Origin: Biomphalaria glabrata
Lineage: Eukaryota > Mollusca > Gastropoda > Planorbidae
Direction: 5' to 3'
Assembly: GCF_947242115.1 (NCBI RefSeq)
Contig: NC_074716.1
Location: forward strand, 7,765,501 to 7,829,500
Length of the DNA stretch: 64,000 bases
Shown in pieces: positions 57,401 to 64,000 of the stretch. Position 1 is the first letter of the stretch. Every line of letters begins with the position of its first letter. The position numbers were made by a program, and so were the translations under genes. The notes below the pieces were generated by a model, which did no database searches, was not told the origin of the DNA, and saw only the letters and a list, made by a program, of their open reading frames with translations.

Positions 57401-58441
57401 AATATTTTCACTATGGGGGAAATATTGCGCTTTCACGCTAAGACTTAAAACTTATTTAAAAACAAATAGTTACCACGAACCGACCCGCGGCGTAGTGTAC
57501 TCTACCCCACCCTTTTTTTTTTTTTAGCCTCGCTCTCTATCGCAGCGAAAGTGACGTAGGGTAACTCTAGTCCGACTTGCATAAATAAAAGATCTTTCCA
57601 TGACTTTTTCATCGAGGGCTAGAGACTCGGCGTGCTTGCGTGGTGTCCCGCATGGTTGAGCGACAAAGAGAATTATATATATATATAAATATATATATAG
57701 AGAGAGAGATTCGTAGGCCTATATAATTGTGCGATTTAAAATTATAGGCTGGTAAACAGACGCCATATAGAGTCGTGAGATTTTTAACGAACCTTTTAGT
57801 AAAATTATTAAATTTAGTAACCATTCAGGACAGAAGATTAAAAAAAAAAAGTAAAATTGCAATTATGCAGAAAACACTAAACCATAATTTACAAATACAA
57901 AAACAAAAGCGGATACATTTTCAGAAAGACACAAAGATAAACTATAGACTTATTTCTTTTTCCATATGCTAGGACAAAGTGTTATACGTGATATTTCTGC
58001 CTTAGTTCCTTATAGTTATAATGTTTTTTTGTTTGGTTAAATGCACAAATTGTAAGACAAATTTCCTTACGGATAATAAAGATTATTATTATTATTATTA
58101 ATAGAGCATGTTATGGATAGCCCGCATCAGTCAGTAAAACTAATGACTTATTATAAGTCACTAATTGACATGTACGACTAAATTGACACATGAATACGCG
58201 TAAGACGTAATTGTCTCCTTCTATGAATTAACTTTTTGTAATTTAGAACATAAAAAGATCAAAAGTTTTTAAAACTATATGAACACATTCTTAGCAAGGT
58301 CTAGCTTACATCCATACCAACAATATAATCATATGTCTGGTTAAATCTCTCTGTAAGCTGCAATGAGTTTCTCTGGTCCAAGAAAAACACTTTAACGAGT
58401 ACAGCCACCACTAAGACAAGAAACACTGGTAAGTAGGCCAT
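45458..58441 (-). CDS. GMC-family FAD oxidoreductase (glucose/choline dehydrogenase-like)
   Basis: Eleven exons on the minus strand: 58441-58318, 56912-56704, 55428-55236, 55092-54961, 53747-53626, 51625-51458, 51103-50953, 50576-50428, 48888-48711, 47817-47592, 45611-45458. The joined frame is open for 601 codons, the usual family length. A hydrophobic N-terminus (residues 2-21) suggests a signal peptide or membrane anchor. The FAD Rossmann motif is VVGAGSAG (41-48) with the ribose-binding Glu67 in LLLEAG. GMC signature 1 is [14 protein letters not shown] (115-128). Signature 2 is [15 protein letters not shown] (293-307). The active-site His is in [10 protein letters not shown] (His529), and the partner Asn in SGNTNVP (Asn575). 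The family oxidises alcohols, sugars or choline with FAD; the substrate here cannot be told. All introns are GT-AG except the last, which fits only a GC donor (AAG|GCGAGT at 47592/47591). Introns are full of LINE, SINE, LTR and MITE debris. A close paralogue follows at 63864. Confidence 0.93.
45775..46155. mobile_element. TIR element with a tRNA-like internal segment, uninterrupted copy
   Basis: Second copy of the element at 41217-41665: arms around 'acatacatattaaacataaa' and 'ggtccctggtgctgctgttc', internal GTGCGTTATCGCTAGGCGG and B-box-like CACTGGTTCGAGCC. Its middle lacks the MITE insert. It also carries extra sequence at about 45815-45975 compared with the other copy. Located in the last intron of the GMC gene. 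Confidence 0.7.
46221..46290 (-). mobile_element. LINE family A tail fragment
   Basis: 'ttatcttatcttatataata', CAGACGTTACTTC, then 'aaaaaagaagatgattacgt' and CCTACGCGTC: the inverted tail with its TTATC repeat. In GMC intron 10. Confidence 0.75.
46440..47225. other. unassigned repeat-like block in GMC intron 10
   Basis: 46480-46960 is GC-richer than its surroundings, with frames of 60-80 codons and no recognisable domain. 47080-47225 is the partner of the dispersed repeat at 35720-35945. It is probably repeat-derived; I cannot assign a class. Confidence 0.4.
48115..48405 (+). mobile_element. LINE ORF2 C-terminal fragment
   Basis: The + strand shows a Cys/His cluster and following text typical of LINE C-termini across frames ([20 protein letters not shown]). 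No intact frame. In GMC intron 9. Confidence 0.6.
48411..48615. mobile_element. hAT-type MITE (CAGTGTTTCCCAAAC ends)
   Basis: The ends are CAGTGTTTCCCAAACC and GTTTGGGAAACACTG. The flanks GTATAAGG (48403-48410) and CAATAAGG (48616-48623) agree at 6 of 8 positions. Sister of 5357-5535, sharing 'aggcctcgcggaacacaagt'-type sequence in opposite order. It ends 95 bp from GMC exon 9. Confidence 0.85.
48990..49165. repeat. imperfect GACTAAAAGAGAG-type repeats
   Basis: Several short units 'cttgaccaaaaagactaaac', 'aaaagagagaagcttgact' and AAAAGAGAG with variable spacing of about 20-40 bp. Simple-sequence derived and non-coding, in GMC intron 8. Confidence 0.6.
49288..49475 (+). mobile_element. SINE A
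   Basis: Head GACGAGGTGGCCGAGTGG and B box GGGTTCGAAGACTGG, then 'aatttctaatttcggggttt'. An internal deletion removes part of the body before 'gatgacctttacatcatctg'. In GMC intron 8. Confidence 0.8.
49601..49798. mobile_element. hAT-type MITE (CAGCGGTTCTCAACC ends)
   Basis: The ends are CAGCGGTTCTCAACCTTT and AGGTTGAGAACCCCTG. Exact 8-bp target duplications TCTTAGAA lie at 49593-49600 and 49799-49806. Very similar to 41292-41485. It is the cleaner of the two copies. Confidence 0.93.
49806..49866 (+). mobile_element. LINE family A tail fragment
   Basis: 'ttaaagaaacgtctgcaatt' followed by ATAAGATAAGATAAAG: the end of a family A copy. Confidence 0.6.
50080..50235 (+). mobile_element. SINE B
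   Basis: 'ggctgcctggtcgtgcg' head, B-box-like CCGTGTTCATACCC, then 'gccatccccagtattcctgc' and 'gaagtagattatcttcaact'. In GMC intron 8. Confidence 0.78.
52235..52765 (-). mobile_element. LINE with RNase H domain (I-clade-like), 5'-truncated
   Basis: On the minus strand from about 52765 an uninterrupted frame reads [20 protein letters not shown] (the RNase H end motif). It continues to the stop at 52288 through [18 protein letters not shown] and [18 protein letters not shown]. The tail is a (GAA)n run (52240-52260). An RNase H domain after the RT is typical of I-clade elements, which are known from snails (nimbus/BgI). About 160 codons remain open, so this copy is comparatively young. In GMC intron 5. 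Confidence 0.82.
52848..53000 (-). mobile_element. SINE B, near full length
   Basis: 'ttggatgttccttcaaagtt', 'gacgacgggggatggcagcg' and the B-box complement GTATTAACCCGTGACCATCG, with head 'taccttacgaccaggcagcc'. In GMC intron 5. Confidence 0.78.
53038..53230. repeat. approximately 50-60-bp tandem repeats
   Basis: Three to four units share 'tctacattttgttttctagg', 'aacatataataatattg' and 'catgtaataa'. In GMC intron 5; non-coding. Confidence 0.65.
53428..53590 (+). mobile_element. LINE family A 3' end
   Basis: 'ccagccaggaaaaccaatga', CTTGGCAGAATTTAAGTC and 'gaagtaacgtctgtatttta', with a TAAGATAAGATAAGA tail. It ends 36 bp from GMC exon 5. Confidence 0.78.
53797..54078 (+). mobile_element. solo LTR fossil, same family as 5961-9098
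   Basis: It starts TGTTGTAACTCCGCC and ends TTACATCA, flanked by the 4-bp repeat ATAT on both sides. The internal 'gtctgaacagtctggggcta' is present once only, and 'ctacctttcgttgagttgtc' closes the LTR. About 280 bp; shorter than the 3' LTR at 8705-9098. No internal region. It lies in GMC intron 4, 50 bp from exon 5. Confidence 0.85.
54235..54670 (+). mobile_element. LINE 3' end (family C, 'SSRSGR' type)
   Basis: The + strand carries the LINE C-terminal text [15 protein letters not shown]-like, then [16 protein letters not shown] and [16 protein letters not shown] 3' UTR with 'aatcacaacaaatttccata' and GGATCAATAAAG follows, with a TCTTAGTCTTA tail. A second fragment of this family is captured inside the hAT element at 59522-60018. 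In GMC intron 4. Confidence 0.82.
55453..55500 (-). mobile_element. LINE family A tail fragment
   Basis: 'cttatcttatataatacaga' and CGTTACTTCAAAAAAG, inverted, 25 bp from GMC exon 3. Confidence 0.65.
55610..55925 (+). mobile_element. LINE 3' end (RTE-like)
   Basis: The + strand shows [12 protein letters not shown]-type text, then 'gaggaagaccaaaaagaaca' and [13 protein letters not shown] followed by [11 protein letters not shown], which is the typical C-terminus of RTE-like endonuclease-RT proteins. It ends in a (GAT)n tail. The frame is interrupted. In GMC intron 2. Confidence 0.75.
56003..56292 (+). mobile_element. LINE family A 3' end with internal duplication
   Basis: 'aaaagacacaaagataaagg', then a 55-bp segment ('acaaattcgtacaagtactc' with 'ttccatatggtggga') present twice, then GCCAGGAAAACCAATGACTT and a TAAGATAAGAC tail. 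In GMC intron 2. Confidence 0.75.
56293..56575. repeat. (GA)-rich low-complexity tract
   Basis: Purine-rich GAGAGA/GGGGAGAG sequence directly following a LINE tail. Frames on the minus strand here only reflect the tract. Confidence 0.8.
57030..57900. other. GMC intron 1, unassigned sequence
   Basis: No repeat I can name. 57470-57660 is GC-richer ('accacgaaccgacccgcggc', a poly-T run, 'tcgcagcgaaagtgacgtag'). (TA)n and (GA)n runs lie near 57675-57710. I see no RNA gene with confidence. Confidence 0.4.
57905..58215 (+). mobile_element. LINE family A 3' end interrupted by a family B tail
   Basis: 'cagaaagacacaaagataaa' and 'gccttagttccttatag' belong to family A. At about 58020-58102 a family B tail ('aaattgtaagacaaatttcc', (ATT)n) intervenes. 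Family A resumes with 'agtcagtaaaactaatgact' and CGCGTAAGACGTAATTG. In GMC intron 1. It shows that the family B copy arrived later. Confidence 0.75.
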
Positions 58442-58778
58442 TTTTTTTTTCTTGAAACTGCTTGGTGTTATTAAAGGGCAACAACACATATAAATACTAC
58501 TAGTGTGTGTGTGTGTGTGCCAATATGTACGTATGTGCGTACTTGTGTTTCGCGCCACCAAAAATACTATAAAGCAAACAGCTCCAGATCAGCGGTCGCC
58601 GTTCTGTGCATGTCGGAAGGGTCAATCAAATAGCTGACTAGAAAACGGATCAGGACCGTGAGATTAGTTCAAAAGGTGGTCAGTTTTAATTACTTTAGCA
58701 AAAGGACAGTTTTATACCATTTATAATTGACAATCAGATGATATCATATGTAAAAAAAAAAAATGCCAACATTTTAGT

Positions 58779-59217
58779 CAGGACCGGATTTGGAGAGGGC
58801 AGGTAGGGCTAGTGCTCCGGTGAATCTTCAAGAGAGGGGCCTCCATAATGGAGATTTTAAAAATATATATCTAAATTTTAATGGGTCGTACTCTCGTAAC
58901 TATTACTTTGTGTGTGTGTGTAATTCTTCGAAAAAAATTATTCGCATTTTTACCTACCATACTTTTAAATCATACGGTTGACATCACACATTCGTGGTTA
59001 AGTCCTGAGTCCGCTTATTGCGTGGCATCGAAAAAAAAAATCCGTTCGTCAACGCCGTTTTTAGATTTTAATAGATTGTATTTGATTTTAAGAACTTACA
59101 TGATACGTTGTTGAAATATTTTCATTTGTAGGCAATACATTTTTTTAATTCGAAAAATAATTAGGAGCCTCGGCTCCTTCGTTGCCCCAGGGTCTCTAGA
59201 TTTCAAATCCTGCCCTG
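58779..59217. mobile_element. hAT-like MITE (CAGGACCGGATTTGG ends)
   Basis: It starts CAGGACCGGATTTGGAG and ends TTCAAATCCTGCCCTG. The flanks ATTTTAGT (58771-58778) and GTTTTAGT (59218-59225) agree at 7 of 8 positions. 439 bp, with no transposase. Confidence 0.85.
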
Positions 59218-59521
59218 GTTTTAGTATTCAAACTAGATATTTTCTTTGATAAGCTTTTTTTTAAAAGTATGTTTTAATTTTTTATTGTTTTTGTTATCAA
59301 ATTGATTCAGAATTGATTTATTTGCTTTAAAAATAGGCCTTACATTACTTTATTTTCTGAGTCTTTTACCCAAGATCTGTGTATACGCAGAACCGGGAAA
59401 AACTTAAACGGTGTGCGCAAAACCTATTGAGACATGACGGCTTTTGTAAGTTTATCTGGTGTGCTGTGCGAGATGCCAAAAAATATGTAGATTCTAAAAT
59501 TCTAGAACAATAGATCTATTC
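59218..59521. other. gene-free stretch upstream of the GMC gene
   Basis: Non-coding AT-rich DNA. The GMC start codon is at 58441, so promoter elements could be anywhere between 58442 and this region; I found no convincing TATA box. Confidence 0.4.
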
Positions 59522-60018
59522 CAGTGGCGTCACTAGAAGATCTTAGATCATTTTTACGGCGCGACTATGCAAAATCTGTTAACATAAGGAATACTAACTG
59601 TTGCGCCGTCTAGAAAACATTATAAATAGGGCATCAAAAATCACACGCACAACATTACCATATTTGATTGAACTTTATGAACAGAAATGTCTAAGAAAAA
59701 TCGGAAAAATCTTGGAAGACAAAAGCCACCCGCTCCATCAGAACTACGTTAAGTCGTCGCGAAGTGGGCGCTTCTGTCAATCAAGACAAGAACAGGGCGG
59801 TACAAAAAATGTTATGTTCCCCACTCAACTGGTCAGACAAGATGTGTTGGGGAGCGCCTTAAGCTCACTCAGGGTTGTCCGGGGCGATGCCCCTGACGCC
59901 AAGCGTTTTTTTTTTCTACATTTCTGAAATTCAGAAACTCTTTCTCCTGGCGTTTACAACGTATATTTTTCTGGAGGGTTTCACCCAGTGCGGCCCGCAC
60001 CCCCTAGTGACGCCACTG
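59522..60018. mobile_element. hAT-type element that captured a LINE fragment
   Basis: The ends are CAGTGGCGTCACTAGAAG and CCCCTAGTGACGCCACTG. Exact 8-bp target duplications ATCTATTC lie at 59514-59521 and 60019-60026. Inside, 59590-59830 is a LINE family C fragment ([16 protein letters not shown]), and 59866-59960 is a diverged relative of the 97-bp satellite unit of 37050-37905. No transposase. Confidence 0.92.
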
Positions 60019-60026
60019 ATCTATTC

Positions 60027-60514
60027 CACTTAATTTATTAACAAAAATCAACTAATCTCATCTAGAATATGTAGGCCCTAGCTTTAGATCTATATTACCG
60101 ACGTATTAATACAGGCCATATCTATTGTATTAGATTTTAATATATAGATCTAAATATACTAATATAGAGATGTAATTTAGATCTATACGGTGTTAGCGAA
60201 TAGCGTTACACAAGAAACGAACCTGTTGTTTTTTTTCTAAACTATGACACTTGGTGTGTAATATTAAAACAGCACCTACGTATATAAATCGTAAATAGAG
60301 AGCAATACCTATATTTATTGTAGTTAATATAGGTTTGTGGCATGGACTTATATATACTACTCTAGACTGGACATGGAGACTTTTAACACTACAAAAAATG
60401 TCGTGAAAATTTTGTAGAAAGTTGGATCAAGGCGTTGTTTTGTAAAGTAGTTAAAAGAAGTAAAGTTGTTGTTTTTTTTTCAACTCTAACCTATGTAACA
60501 TATAATTTAATTTT
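60027..60514. other. AT-rich stretch with TAGATCTA motifs
   Basis: Repeated 'tagatctat' and 'tatagatct' motifs resembling PPIL4 intron 1. I see no gene. Confidence 0.5.
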
Positions 60515-60842
60515 TAGATCTAGATCATAGACATAAATAAATATAGACTGGCCGATTAAAGAGTTTTATGAGACGAAAATTTGTGACTTGCAATTTTGTG
60601 TACTTTATTATACAGTATTTATGAGCAGTATAAAAGTTAAGTATTCATATCTATTTCAGCCACACACCTATATATATTGTAAATAAGGAGGCAGTGTAGT
60701 TTTGTTTAATTTCTAAGAATGAAGATCATGCAATTTTTCATAATTCGGAAATCCGAATACAATAGATATACATGTTTTCAAGTTACATGAAGTTACTTCC
60801 TTCGGCCAGTCTATATTTATTTATGTCTATGATCTAGATCTA
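60515..60842. mobile_element. 328-bp MITE with perfect 41-bp inverted repeats
   Basis: 60515-60555 and 60802-60842 are perfect inverted repeats of 41 bp (outermost TAGATCTAGATCATAGAC, innermost AGACTGGCCGA). The internal DNA is AT-rich and non-coding. The termini begin with TA, which would fit a Tc1/mariner-type TA target, but the superfamily is not proven. Perfect arms suggest recent activity or homogenisation. Confidence 0.85.
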
Positions 60843-61426
60843 GTAATTGAACATCAAAAATAAGAGCAGCCTACTCTCGTCTCATAATTATTATTTTGCA
60901 ATTTTTAGATACATAAAACTAGAAAGAATCTAGGTAATCGATCTATTTAAATGTACATAATATGATTCAAATCAACATGAATTATTTCCATCTAGGATTC
61001 TTGAAACATTATCTCAAAGGAAACAAACAGAAAATGGCTTTGTTTCATATATTTGCGTGAACATCCGAGAAATGATTTTGCATTATTTCTAAACTTTGAA
61101 AACTAAAGATCATTACTTTTCTAAGACAGAAAAGACTATGAATCGATCAGTCGCGGATAAGAATTTATTTCCGGTTTCCAGTCTAGATATAATAAGTCTA
61201 TGGTTTGGGTTTTATATTATATAACTTTCGAAACTTCTTTTACATAGAGGATTTTCGTAATTTCTTGTACTAACAATTTCAGATATTCGCGTCTATGACA
61301 TATATAACTTTTACGTTTAGCAACAGAGCCCATTAAAAGATGGGGCATCACATCACAAGCGCAGGCACTGATAGTGAAATAGAGGTTACTCGTCAAAATG
61401 TATTTAGCATTTTACTATTATCCCAG
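60843..61426. other. gene-free AT-rich stretch
   Basis: No gene or repeat recognised. Confidence 0.5.
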
Positions 61427-61645
61427 GAGGCGCGGTGACTGAACGGTGATACGTTTGACTGCGTTCGAATCTTGGTGAAGACCGGGATTTTTAATTTCGT
61501 GATCTTTAGGGCGCCTATGAGTCCACCCAGCTCTAATGGGTACCCTAACGTAAGTTGGGGAAAAGTAAAGGCACTGGTCATCGTTAGCCATAGATCACAG
61601 AAACATGACCTTATTGATCGTAAGGTCTGAAAGGGGAACTTTACT
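61427..61645 (+). mobile_element. SINE A
   Basis: Head 'gaggcgcggtgactgaacgg', B-box-like CGTTCGAATCTTGG, then 'gaccgggatttttaatttcg', CCACCCAGCTCTAATGGG and the end 'aaggtctgaaaggggaac'. Confidence 0.8.
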
Positions 61646-62044
61646 TTCACTTTTGCTATTATCCCAGTCATTGTCAGTGCAACGCATTCAAATTATCGTA
61701 AATGTGTAAAATTTAAAAAAAAAGATTTGCTTGTCTTATCTTAGAGATATTGTTCAGCACAAGGGTCAAATTCTTATCTTTTACATTCAGACTGCGTGGT
61801 TGCGTAAGCGTGGTGTTCCATTGTAGACAAGCCAGTGGCTCATTATATATAAGAAATACATATTATAAAGATTCACATCGTATTAAAATTATTAAAGCTA
61901 CATTTTATACAGAGACCTAATCAATAATATTAATCTGGTGAGAAGAGACAGATATAACTCTGCCATTTGCAATGTGGAACATTCGTAAATTAGAAGATAG
62001 TTTTAATAATTCTTTTTGCTATAACAGCAAAACTAATTGATGTT

Positions 62045-62385
62045 TTGTCAACCAGTCACTTGCACACAGCTATGTCATCAATCACTTCCACGCAGCTAAT
62101 GTCAAAAAGTCATTTCCACACAGCTACTGTCAACCAGTCACTGCCACAAAGCTACTGTCAACCAGTCACTGCCACAAAGCTACTGTCAACCAGTCACTGC
62201 CAAAAAGCTACTGTCAACAAGTCACTGTCACACAGCTACTGTCAACCAGTCACTGCCACAAAGCTACTGTCAACCAGTCACTGCCACAAAGTTACTGTCA
62301 ACCAGTCACTGCCACAAAGCTACTGTCAACCAGTCACTGTCACAAAGCTACTGTCAACCAATCACTGCCACAAAGCTATAGCCAT
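62045..62385. repeat. 28-bp tandem repeat, about 12 copies
   Basis: The unit is 28 bp, with core 'gctactgtcaaccagtcact' then GCCACAAA. The first three or four units are more diverged. 28 is not a multiple of 3, yet the + strand frame stays open because no phase of the unit has a stop; the resulting Ser/Thr/His-rich peptide is an artefact. Confidence 0.9.
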
Positions 62386-62439
62386 TCGAATGGTAATAAG
62401 CAACAGTATGAACTTTTCTATGGTTGGCATGATGTAAGA

Positions 62440-63863
62440 AAAACATGAAATGAAAGCATCATTAAAACACAACCTGCCACATCAATAATGTGTACAGATG
62501 AACAGAACTGTCACGACTCCAAACGAGTTCGAGTCTCCAACACAGTTCAAGAACCACTGGCTATCTTTAATTCCAGCACAGTTCAAGAACCACTGGCTAT
62601 CTTAAGATGACTTGGCATTAACAAACGCAATAGTTTTTGTATTCCTGAAGTTCAAAATGAAACATCGTTTTCACATTTAACCTTTCAACCTTTTAACACG
62701 TGACTCAAGTGATGGGCTCCGTTCTTTTCCAATGTGGTAAAGAAAGAGTAAACATAGAGCGTGAACACAAACTAACTAGGACATCATTTAGTAAAGACAT
62801 TTTTATTGAAATCACATTTTTAAATCTGAAATCTGAGTATATAAGAGAAGCCCTAAATATACACAGAAATCTAAAATATTGTTTAATAAGTCAAAGTCAC
62901 ATTCGCTGTATCACATCAATGGAAATTATTTTTTAAAATACATCCAACATTATAGATATCTAATGTAATCAATCAAAATCTTAAAACAAAAAAACATCAA
63001 TAAACATCAGATAAAAAGTGTAAAGTGTTAAAAAAAAAAAAAAGAGAATTATACCATAAAAATAGGACGATAAATCTTTCATGTAAACAAAACGTGGACA
63101 AACATCTTTTTTAAAAATGCAATGGTAAAGAAAAAGCGATAGAAAAGAGAAGTAAAGTAGTCAACAAAAGAACAAGAGAATGCAGCCTTCTGTTTCAAAG
63201 TACAATGTATGTGTATTATACTCACTAGGTTTAAGCAATGGACATTTTGTATGTCTGTAAATTAAACGTAAAAAAAAACGCGTGTGTTCCATGGAATCAT
63301 TTTTCCCACACTATTCTTTAAAAGATACTCTATTTTTTCAACTATTTTTATCAAGTAAAATAGTGTGTGTAATGTCTATCTAGATCTATCTATAGCTGGA
63401 TAGGTGGGTAGGTGCGTAGGTAGAGATAGATGGAGAGAGATTTAAAATTCATTGGTTTAAATACTATATTTTACTGCACAGTATATTTAATCAATTGAGG
63501 ATTTAGTCAAATCTACTGAAGATCTAGAATCCTTTTTTAGAATCAAACAGTTTGTTCTCATTTTGTAGCACTCTCACTACCAGTCGGTCTACCCTCAATG
63601 TGTTCTAGTCTTATCACACACAAAAAAAAAATGTCTTGTCGTTATTGAAAAAAAAGAAAAAGCCAAAAAAGACATGTTTAGATAAAATATTTCACATTCA
63701 CATTAGTCAGGTCAGGGAATAGTCTCCTTTTTTTTCCAGCAATGGGTGCTCACTGACCTAAATAAGTCAATGACTGCCAATGCATCTTTTTCTTGCTGGT
63801 AAAAGATCTTTGTATTCGAGAGTAGTAGTTTTAAAAAAAAAGCGAAGAATGGATATTTTAAGA
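62440..63863. other. intergenic DNA downstream of the second GMC gene
   Basis: AT-rich with several A-runs. A short direct repeat ('cagttcaagaaccactggct') occurs twice at about 62544-62600. This would be the 3' UTR/intergenic region of the gene ending at 63864; AATAAA signals on the minus strand were not assigned. Confidence 0.45.
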
Positions 63864-64000
63864 CTAAATGCTAGTGATAGGATCTAAAGGTTTTCGACCC
63901 AGGATAAGATCCGAGGCTTTTTCAGCAATCATGATAACAGGTACATTGGTGTTACCGGAGACAATCCATGGCATTATGGAGGCATCTACCACTCGTAGTC
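63864..64000 (-). CDS. second GMC oxidoreductase, terminal exon (partial, runs off window)
   Basis: The minus strand encodes the last 45 residues of a GMC oxidoreductase ([20 protein letters not shown] to [12 protein letters not shown], stop TAG at 63866-63864). It aligns without gaps to the last exon of the complete gene at 45458-45611. I count 4 base differences over the 125 bases from the shared 'gatagg' to the window edge. It keeps the active-site Asn. The two genes are in the same orientation, so this is a tandem array; the rest of this gene lies to the right of the window. Confidence 0.93.
   Translation of the reverse strand, partial: LRVVDASIMPWIVSGNTNVPVIMIAEKASDLILGRKPLDPITSI

Noticed and set aside
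57480-57620. Possible small RNA gene or promoter island in GMC intron 1
   Set aside because: GC-rich with a T-run, but no consistent hairpin, A/B box or Sm site could be made out.
62045-62437. 130-codon Ser/Thr/His-rich protein
   Set aside because: Translation of a 28-bp tandem repeat, with no splice or regulatory context.

Overview
The window is eukaryotic nuclear DNA from an animal. It is AT-rich, its genes have many short exons split by long introns, and it is crowded with transposable elements. The element mix (hAT-type elements and MITEs with 8-bp target duplications, CR1/RTE/I-like LINE tails, tRNA-headed SINEs, TTAGGG-type telomere motifs) and the style of the proteins suggest a mollusc, probably a heterobranch/pulmonate gastropod. 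The species is inference only.

Layout. 1-21,350 has no recognisable host gene. It is a graveyard of LINE tails, hAT elements and a short LTR retroelement fossil (5961-9098) whose 5' LTR carries an expanded 33-bp minisatellite. 21,351-32,573 (+) is a complete 12-exon PPIL4 gene (cyclophilin-like domain, RRM, long RS/K-rich tail; 650 aa predicted). Just upstream of it is a duplicated block of about 450 bp or more, and only one of the two copies holds a MITE. 35,342/35,348-42,337 (+) is a divergent partial paralogue of the 3' half of PPIL4 (equivalents of exons 9-12), with the same intron phases and a first exon of exactly the same length (163 nt). Its second intron holds a solo LTR with a hAT-type element nested inside it, and that element holds satellite-like arrays. 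45,458-58,441 (-) is a complete 11-exon GMC-family FAD oxidoreductase (601 aa predicted); its last intron appears to use a GC donor. At the right edge (63,864-64,000, -) starts a second, nearly identical GMC terminal exon, so this is a tandem GMC cluster.

The genes do not form one pathway. PPIL4 and its neighbour are nuclear, RNA-processing-type proteins. The GMC genes are secretory or membrane-anchored redox enzymes. The main interest lies in the PPIL4 tail duplication, the recent GMC tandem duplication, and several clearly readable nested insertions with intact target-site duplications. Coordinates and splice joints were worked out by hand from the sequence; no database search was run.
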